DNA of 64,000 nt from Siphonodentalium dalli. Lineage: Eukaryota; Mollusca; Scaphopoda; Gadilida; Siphonodentaliidae. This document shows positions 57,321 through 64,000 of the stretch, piece by piece. Location of the stretch: contig CP136062.1 in assembly GCA_032622095.1 (NCBI GenBank), positions 135,074,960-135,138,959 on the forward strand, written 5' to 3'. The position numbers and the translations under genes are program-made. The notes beneath the pieces are model-generated. The model was not told where the DNA came from. It was given only the letters and a program-made list of their open reading frames with translations, and ran no database searches. The first letter of the stretch is position 1. Each line of letters opens with the position of its first letter.

Positions 57321-59105
57321 TCAGTCGGAATCAGATTCACTTTCGATGACCTGGATTCTTCTGCGTTTCACTCGAGTAACATCACCATAGTAGTTGTGCA
57401 CAGTGATGAAACAATCTTTGATTGTGGCACCGTCGAGCTATCCAGCGACCGCACGTTTATTGTCAACTTTCCCAACATGCTGGTGTGAATGTACTTGGCT
57501 TAATTGAATCGATTGAGAACTGATTCTGCCATCTGGGGAACGCGACACCCTTTCCAAACTGGAGGTACTAGTAGAAATGGAATGCGGCACTTCATTATCA
57601 TGAGTATCTGCACTTCAAGCATCAGGATGATTAACACTGACACTGACATATCTGGAGGCATTACTGAGGATCTCACTCATATTTTGTTGTATTTGGTTGG
57701 ACACAACAGCATAGTTATTGACACTTTGGATATTTTTATGTCCTGAAACCTGTCGGATAGTACTTGGATGTACTCCAGAATGAAGTAGTTTAGTGCAGGT
57801 TGTTTTCCGAACAGTGTGATTTGTTTTACGTCCAGGTAAGTTTGCTTTATCTGCCATAGTTTTCATTATCTTGTTGATTGAATGTTCTCCAAGAGGCTGT
57901 TCCTTGTAGCATAGGACTGATCCGTAACGTCGTTTATGATTGATTGCCAAATAAAATGGGCTATCGTCCATCTCCATGCTGTCTGGTCGACGAGCAAAAT
58001 ACTCCTTATATGCATTCACTGGGCAATGTTCGGGCTCTTGTGGGGTGGCGAACTGGTTTGGTTTGAATGTCCGGTTGTCGTTATTTGCGCCCGTCCTTGT
58101 TTTTGTTGCTCGCTCACTGAACTCCAGATACTCCCTTACACTCTCATCAACCTTTAAAATAACATCACCCCATTTCATTTTACGATTTTCGGTCCCAGGC
58201 CGCAGACCAAACATCGTGTTTTGCAGCCATATTTTGTTCTGCAGCTGGATTGGACTTTTCAAGCCAATGCACCCCGATTCCTTCACCAGCTCCTCACCAC
58301 GGACCGTGAGTGCTTCTTACACATTAGGTTTCTGGCACAGCCCCTTCTGTTTCAGCTCCTTCCTTTTCGACGATAAGACGCTCCGTTAAGACTTAAATTC
58401 ATAATCTGCCACAATATCGTGAGGATATTTCTTTTCACCGAGATACCTAGCAATTGATCGGTGGTAGCTGGTTAAAGTGTCCGGCTCATAGTCGGTCCCA
58501 TCGGCCTTTCGGACGGACAGCAAAAATGCAGATAGATAATTGTCAGCTGGCTTGCCGGCAGTTCCGTTACTGCTCTCATTTCATTCTTCTGAATGAGCCA
58601 TTGCCGAAACAGTCTTGAAGTAGATTCTGTCTTCCTCGTGAGTGTTTTTGTTTCTCATCTTTGCTTCAAACTCTGACACTTCTCTCTCCGATACATTAAC
58701 AAATGTTGTTGCATTCCCGTTGTTGCTGTTATTATTAACTGTGAGTCAGATCACCTCTCATGTCAATAGCTGCTACCGGCTCCATCAAATCACTTGGGGA
58801 AGCAATAGTACCGGCATTGTGAATCGTACTGCTAGCAGAGTCATTGTTAGTTACTTGTACATCTAAACTGGTATTGGATAAACACAATGTAGTAGTCTGG
58901 TTTATACCACTCTCTTGTGTAGCACTAGTAGTGACAGCACTGGTGACAGGGATATCAAATCTTATGGCTGGAGTTAAACTTTCCATATGATCATTTACTT
59001 CTAATCCTGTAAGCAGTGTGGAATCTAATACACTATCTGGAGAAGCTAAATCAATGTCAAAATCACCTAGAAACAGTCTTTCTAAGTCAAATTTTCCATT
59101 TTAAA
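57321..59105 (-). pseudogene. Crypton-type tyrosine recombinase (DUF3504) gene, decayed
   Basis: Tyrosine recombinases cut and rejoin DNA through a covalent tyrosine link. The intact 223-codon core (57615-58286) has the DUF3504 catalytic domain found in Cryptons and in ZMYM2/QRICH1-like proteins: Arg in FGLRPGTENRK (residue 29), HTVRKT (His157, Arg160), SGHKNIQSVNNYA (His183, Tyr192), plus TKTRTG and HCPVNAYKEYF. Upstream in the same frame are NYLSAFLLSVRKADGTDYEP and SYHRSIARYLGEKKYPHDIV, the DNA-binding N-terminal domain, interrupted by TAA at 58319-58317 and 58388-58386. Farther upstream, in shifted frames, are FVNVSEREVSEFEAKM and a Ser/Thr-rich stretch (58735-59100). A C-terminal tail ends RRRIQVIESESDSD near 57321. 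All catalytic residues survive, yet stops and shifts make it dead. It lies in the intron of the EGF/PAN gene, on the same strand. Confidence 0.85.
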
Positions 59106-59275
59106 GCGAGTCGCAATGTTCTTATTTTAATTATTTTTTTCTTCGTAGCAGACGAACCGTCAAGTAAACCCGGAGCAATCGGAACACAAATCGAATACGT
59201 ACCTGTTTGAGATCTATGCGCATGCGCATCTACGCGGAGTACACTGTGCAACGAAAGAAACAGACCGTCTTCCAT

Positions 59276-60034
59276 ATTTATTTTTAGGCGAAAATAGTTC
59301 CGGAGCCTCGTTCTGATTCAGACACGCATGATCTGGAATCGGATCACGATACTTGCAATCGACGTGAATTTAGATACTGACTATACTCAAATTATAGAAC
59401 AGAAGTAGTATCACCCCTTGAACACTTGCAATACAAAACAATTCACTGAACAAAATAACTTTTTAAGAATAAGAAATGAGGTATAAACTCTTATTTTACA
59501 ATGCATAACGCATACTACCTGAAGATATACTGGTAGTGTTGGCAAAACAACCCCCTCTAGCTGCAAAAAAAACTAATTGTGTCAGCATACAAAATTTCCC
59601 ATGCAACTTGAGAACAAGTTTACTTCAAACACGAACAACTTGAAATTCCAGGCTGCTTATTTTGGCAAAAAGTTTCCGTTTTATTGAGAAAATCATCAAA
59701 ATTGATATTAATTGTCCAAATACACATAAGTGATGGTTATTTCATGCTTTCTACACATTTACCTCTGTCCAGTATTTCCTAAATGCTGAGTATCATCAAT
59801 TGTCTTTAAGTATTCGTATGTCGTATATGGCCATATACTTTCTGAGAAATTGCTTCGTGCTGTTCTGATAACGATGTAGAACTTTTCTGTGTCAATATTC
59901 GAACCCATGTTCAGATTGATAGGCATCTCACCTATACATTTCTCGTGGAAATTCCGTCATCCTACGTCGTTCCATGTGGGCTATGCTCGTTTGATTTGCG
60001 TTTTTAAATGGCAGCAAGTCATCACATATGGTAA
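59276..60034. other. Intron sequence, nothing recognised
   Basis: No open frame or repeat of note. Confidence 0.4.
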
Positions 60035-60108
60035 GTAAGCTCGATAGCCGAACGGTTAGCGCGGTGGACTTGTTATGTTGTCAACACAACATTGTGAGTT
60101 CGCTAGAT
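60035..60108 (+). repeat. tRNA-like SINE head
   Basis: 'gatagccgaacggttagcgc' resembles an A box and D arm, and 'ttgtgagttcgctag' a weak B box, 45 bases apart. The anticodon arm region is 'tgttatgttgtcaacacaac'. T-arm pairing is poor, so this is a tRNA-derived repeat or a tRNA pseudogene rather than a functional gene. Confidence 0.5.
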
Positions 60109-61995
60109 ATTGATTGTTTTACAGCAGTCGTTTGGTAGTATTATACGATGTGTGACTGCGGAGTCATGCATTGTTTAAATGTCGCGCCAAGTTTTGACCT
60201 TTGAGCAAGGTCACTCGTACTGTGACTGTTTCGTCGTACTTGGACGTGAAATAGGCACATGGCGTGTTGGGCAAGCGAAGTTCATGTGGAGGCATGTGTA
60301 TATTCGTGTGCATGTTTACATTAGCTAATTGATTAAAATTTCTGGAATGTCTGCATATCATTCTAATATTGATAAAATTTATTTATTATTTGTCAAGTTA
60401 TCTCTTTTATGCCACCAGACGATGACCATATATATATTCAGGAGTAGAAAACTAGAGGTGCATATATGAACTCAAATAGTGGTACAATATATTGGAATAT
60501 TCGGTAAGTGATGCCGATATAGTCAAAATCATTACGTTGTTGTGTCTTGCTCCTTTCAGCTGCATCAGTCGATGATACGATGTAAAGATATCACTTGCAC
60601 GTTGGAGTAAAATCTCGTAGCTACTGTAACCGTATCTTGTACGTACTTAATAATTTCAGTTTCAGATAACATCAGTTTTCAGACGGTTCTTTTTTGCAGT
60701 CACTCCCACTCCATCCTACAACTCATTTCCTATGGAAGTTGTGAAATAGTTGCAACGAACTAAGACCTTGTGCTCCTGTGACCATTTATCCAAATTCGAA
60801 GATATATCTCTTTTAAATTGAGAAGATGGCACATGTGCAAACACATAAACTTCATCGACATGAGTATCCATATTTTTAATCCCTCCAAGATTGTGTGTAT
60901 GAACTTATACACTGCTATTTTGTTGTGCCCCATGAACTCGGAAAGATGCACATGCATAACAAGGTTACCAGGACTGAATTGAGTGGACTGAATTGAGTTC
61001 ATTTCGTTGTTTTATAGATAACGTTTCTGGAAAGTCTACCTGAATGACTATTTTTCCCATTAACTGATGTTTTTGTTGCTTCAAAATGTTTCGCATGTTC
61101 AGGCTTCGTGAGTGTGTTCTTCATGAATGTGATGTAATTTTGCCTTGATGTTTTTTAATATATAACATTCTCATGGACTACACACACGCAAACATTATTT
61201 AGTGATTTAATAAACGACAGCACATTATGTTGTCTTAATGAGCAGAATTTAGATAAGGATTCTTTATGTTCATCAGTGATGTGCATTTTATAGAATAGGT
61301 TGTGAGATTAGAACACATCAGGTATCGTTTTTGTATATATGATTTCCCATTTTGATCTCTGGATATCACTCTGCCGTTCTGTCTGTTTTTAACTTCAGAT
61401 TACTCAAGCATTCTTCCTCGGCAAGTTTCATTATCATTTGAGCATCTTCCTATGTGATTTTGAGAGTGTATGTTGTACTCTTGTCATTGCAATGACAACT
61501 GCTTGATGTGAATATGTAACGGGTGCCACAGTTGTCTCCTTATTATTCAGTTTGTAACTCTGTATTCTTATATTCTCTTACAGTCTGTGGATTTGCCATT
61601 CTTTCAATGTTTTACGCATGTTCTGTTCCTCACTGTATCACACACGTTCACGTTCTCTTTATTTCTAGATCTGTCCCTGTATCGTGCCTGTTTCTGAGCT
61701 GCTGCAAATATGGTTTCCTCTCTGTATGATCAATTGTCACAGTTGTTGGCTTGCGGAAGCATGGAATTATACCATATATATTACACTGAGCCCCTCATTT
61801 CAACGGTGGGCATTTCATTTGCACACCCCGGTTATGATGTCCAACTGCATGGTACCTTCATTTTTCCTGATAGCCATTTCACCCCCGAAATATTATCAAA
61901 GGTGGGAAATTATTAGACGTTTGGTCTGAAACAACATATTTCACACTAAATGAAGTGTTAAACTACCACAGCAATTGCAACCTACTGTAGCCTGG
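60109..61995. other. Intron sequence, no exon assigned
   Basis: A pyrimidine tract and AG at about 60699 ('ttcttttttgcag') precede a 16-codon plus-strand frame ending in TAG. This could be a terminal exon of another gene but is too short to support. Other frames are not recognised. Confidence 0.35.
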
Positions 61996-62118
61996 AATTA
62001 CCAACTGATGTTTGTGTCGTGGATGAATTTCCAACTGCTATTTGTGTCATGGATGAATTTCCAACTGATGTTTGTGTCTGGATGAATTTCCAACTGATGT
62101 TTTTGTCGTGGATGCATT
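61996..62118 (+). repeat. Minisatellite, four units of about 30 bp
   Basis: 'ccaactgatgtttgtgtcgt' plus 'ggatgaattt' repeats four times with small changes (units near 61999, 62030, 62060 and 62089). Confidence 0.85.
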
Positions 62119-63281
62119 TCAAACTGTTTAAATTCTGGCTAAAGTCTCCCCGTGCCACCACTTATCCCCAACCCTTTAGCACACGTCTACGGAGAGACCA
62201 CACCCGCCACAACACACAGTTATTTATGTTGTGGTTACATATAACATAACTTGAACTGGATATCATAACAACTAATGTCATAGAGTTATTGCTATTTGTC
62301 CATTGATGCTCGGGTTGGCAGATGATTCAATTTAGTTTATTTCCACATGCTAAATCTATCAACGTTGTAAATTAAACATAAAGTTGTCACTCTAAGTTAT
62401 CCGAAACTTATCGTAATTGGAATACTTTACTCTGAATGAGGGCAGTTACCTCTCCAAATTGGTATAATTTATGCACAGTTTCATTGGAATATGCTTGATA
62501 CGTTCTCAACAAACTTAAAACAGTATACTGAAATTCAGTTGTTTCTTCAATTATAAACCCAATGTGCAAGGGTGTTAATAAGTATGTAACATGGTTTTGT
62601 AGATAAGAAAATCAACATTTTTCTATCCTTTAATATAATGTCTTCAAATGGACAATGTCAAAAGAAAGACATTTTTATTTAAATTTAAATCTTTTATTTA
62701 AATGGATATTCTCTTCAAAATGGAATTTCCCTACTACTTATACGAATTACGGATAGGGTACTACGTCACTATAATTTATGTTCCTTCTATCAGTTTGTCG
62801 TTTTGCCATATCTGTAGTTACGATGACGGTTTCGAGTTCTCAATACAACTCCCAAATAATACTTGCCGGATCAATGGGCATTAGCACATATGAGGCTGAG
62901 CGCTGGGGACGAGTCCCGATACTCTACTGCAATCAACCATGCGCGTGGTGGCAGTCGGCGCTTTATTTCTGTAGCACGTGACGCCACGACTCGCGAGTAT
63001 ACCTGTATTTGTATAGTCTAATTCCACCGTCGGGGATTTTTGACATCTCCAAAATCCGCCTGGGAGCAGTGCGGAAACATCCGCAAAACAACTGCTAATT
63101 AGTCGGGGTATCCCCGACGGATTTATCAGATTTCCGAGACGCGAGAGGGGCTAAACATCATGACCCCTTGGTACCACCCCTGCCCTGACATTCTTGTAAA
63201 ATTTTGGATTATGTATATGTATAACAGCGACCTGTCTCTATGTATTCGTAAGGGTTAAGTTTTCACGCTCAGTCAACTCAC
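62119..63281. other. Intron sequence with fragments of dispersed repeats
   Basis: 'acggatagggtactacgtca' near 62750 matches 23127-23147 in the TIR element. A perfect small inverted repeat 'gtcgggg-ta-tccccgac' lies near 63102-63119, with 'ccgtcggggat' at 63028. Confidence 0.45.
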
Positions 63282-63350
63282 CATTATCTATGTCAGCCGC
63301 AGTGGATAAAGTGCTAGTGGTGACAATGGAGCCAGCTAACAACCTCGATT
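63282..63350 (-). CDS. EGF/PAN gene, Ser/Thr-rich linker exon
   Basis: The minus strand has a strong acceptor (TTTGTTTTCTTCCAG, AG at 63352-63351) and the donor GTGAGT (63281-63276). The 69 bp exon is phase 1-1 and encodes SRLLAGSIVTTSTLSTAADI then Asp-Asn, a low-complexity Ser/Thr/Ala linker. Joined to the exon at 53210 it gives an Ala codon at the junction and keeps frame. Both splice sites are good and the phases agree with the other two exons, but the sequence itself has no domain, so assignment to this gene rests on strand, phase and order. The gene continues off the right edge. Confidence 0.55.
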
Positions 63351-64000
63351 CTGGAAGAAAACAAACATACAATGTTTAAAAAAAAAATAGATTTAGATAG
63401 TGTATTACAGTTAATAGTTGGTAATCAAAGCAGTTTTTTTTGTCTCTTTTATTTTTTGAGACTGAAGAAAGATAGAAGAGAAAAAAGGATGTGAAGTGAA
63501 GGTTTTGTGAATGTTGTGTTATTTAGTGATATTAAATATGCATTAGTTATAAAATAGATCTAATGAAAATGAAATAATGGGTATATGTATTATTTATAGT
63601 TTTTTTCTGAGTCCCTCATGTTGTTAGGTATATATATATATATATGCTAAGTACATAGTGCAATATAATTAAAATTGAGGGATTATTAATTAGTGTTAGC
63701 TTCGAGCTACAATCTTTAAAAAATTGTATATTTACGTAACGTGATTATGTACGGCATGGATTGGTGGTTTACAATTTGTGTTACTCACTATATGATTTAA
63801 ATAAGTAAGCTTACTATTAGGTAGGTCACACAACACGACACATGTCTGATCAGCATTCGTATTTTAAACACAGTTTTTTCAATACTAAATGATATTTGTC
63901 GAATACTTGTATGCCAGACATGTGCAATGTGCTGTACTACATTTTCAGCATAGATGTAAATATCTATAGTTATGCATGTGCTGTTTAACAGTAATGTTGT
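63351..64000. other. Intron sequence, nothing recognised
   Basis: AT-rich, with an (AT)n tract near 63628-63645. No further exon of the EGF/PAN gene was identified before the edge. Confidence 0.4.

Noticed and set aside
59147-59210. Plus-strand terminal-exon-like stretch after 'ttttttcttcgtag'
   Set aside because: A good acceptor and phase 1, but only 20 codons and overlapping the upstream end of the minus-strand recombinase relic; insufficient to call.
60700-60747. Plus-strand terminal-exon-like stretch after 'ttcttttttgcag'
   Set aside because: Only 16 codons before a stop and no partner exon on this strand nearby.

Overview
The window looks like non-model invertebrate animal DNA: short exons with GT-AG junctions, long introns packed with repeats, and no bacterial-style gene packing. 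The repeats (degenerate 150-165 bp monomers with phrases such as 'gagttatggccctggcttcgc' and 'ccaagatggccgcc', plus tRNA-headed SINE-like pieces) and the gene content (C-type lectin, apple/PAN and EGF-like modules) suggest a lophotrochozoan, most likely a mollusc. I cannot name the species. One 100-base N run (5864-5963) marks an assembly gap.

Four sets of host-type coding exons can be supported. (1) Two minus-strand exons at the left edge (36-145 and 2441-2504) encode adjacent segments of flap endonuclease FEN1; the gene continues off the left end and its 5' exons were not found. (2) A plus-strand first exon at 20229-20550 encodes a signal peptide and an apple/PAN domain. (3) Two plus-strand exons at 40788-40970 and 41459-41700 encode a complete C-type lectin domain with EPN and WND motifs. 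Sets 2 and 3 share intron phase 1 and could be one secreted apple-lectin gene with a 20 kb intron, but this is inferred. (4) A minus-strand secreted-type gene ends at 52212 and has three visible phase-1 exons (63350-63282 Ser/Thr linker, 53210-53061 Pro/Thr stalk plus EGF-like, 52489-52212 PAN domain and stop). It continues off the right end.

Most of the rest is mobile DNA at several stages of decay. Two broken non-LTR retrotransposons lie on the minus strand (about 11930-15520 and 42083-47300), each interrupted by later insertions or satellite expansion. A nuclease-like/Cys-rich-tail element relic lies at 32860-33664, a gag-like LINE ORF1 relic with a zinc knuckle at 55319-56310, and a Crypton-type (DUF3504) tyrosine recombinase relic at 57321-59105; the last two are inside the intron of the EGF/PAN gene. 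A decayed two-exon gene of unknown family lies at 49362-51730. Several non-autonomous DNA transposons have readable ends and target duplications: TA-type (341-553, 3638-3857, possibly 23089-24863), TTAA-type (1295-1736, 54379-54872, and a long inverted-repeat pair at 16910-22910 enclosing the apple exon) and TAA-type (45509-46104). Satellite-like arrays occupy about 0.9-2.3, 4.0-8.7, 29.7-36.2 and 41.9-44.6 kb.

There is no operon logic. The genes are related only in that the lectin, apple and EGF/PAN products are likely extracellular, while FEN1 is a nuclear replication and repair enzyme. Nothing was computed: exon boundaries come from splice consensus and reading-frame continuity, and repeat boundaries from alignment by eye.
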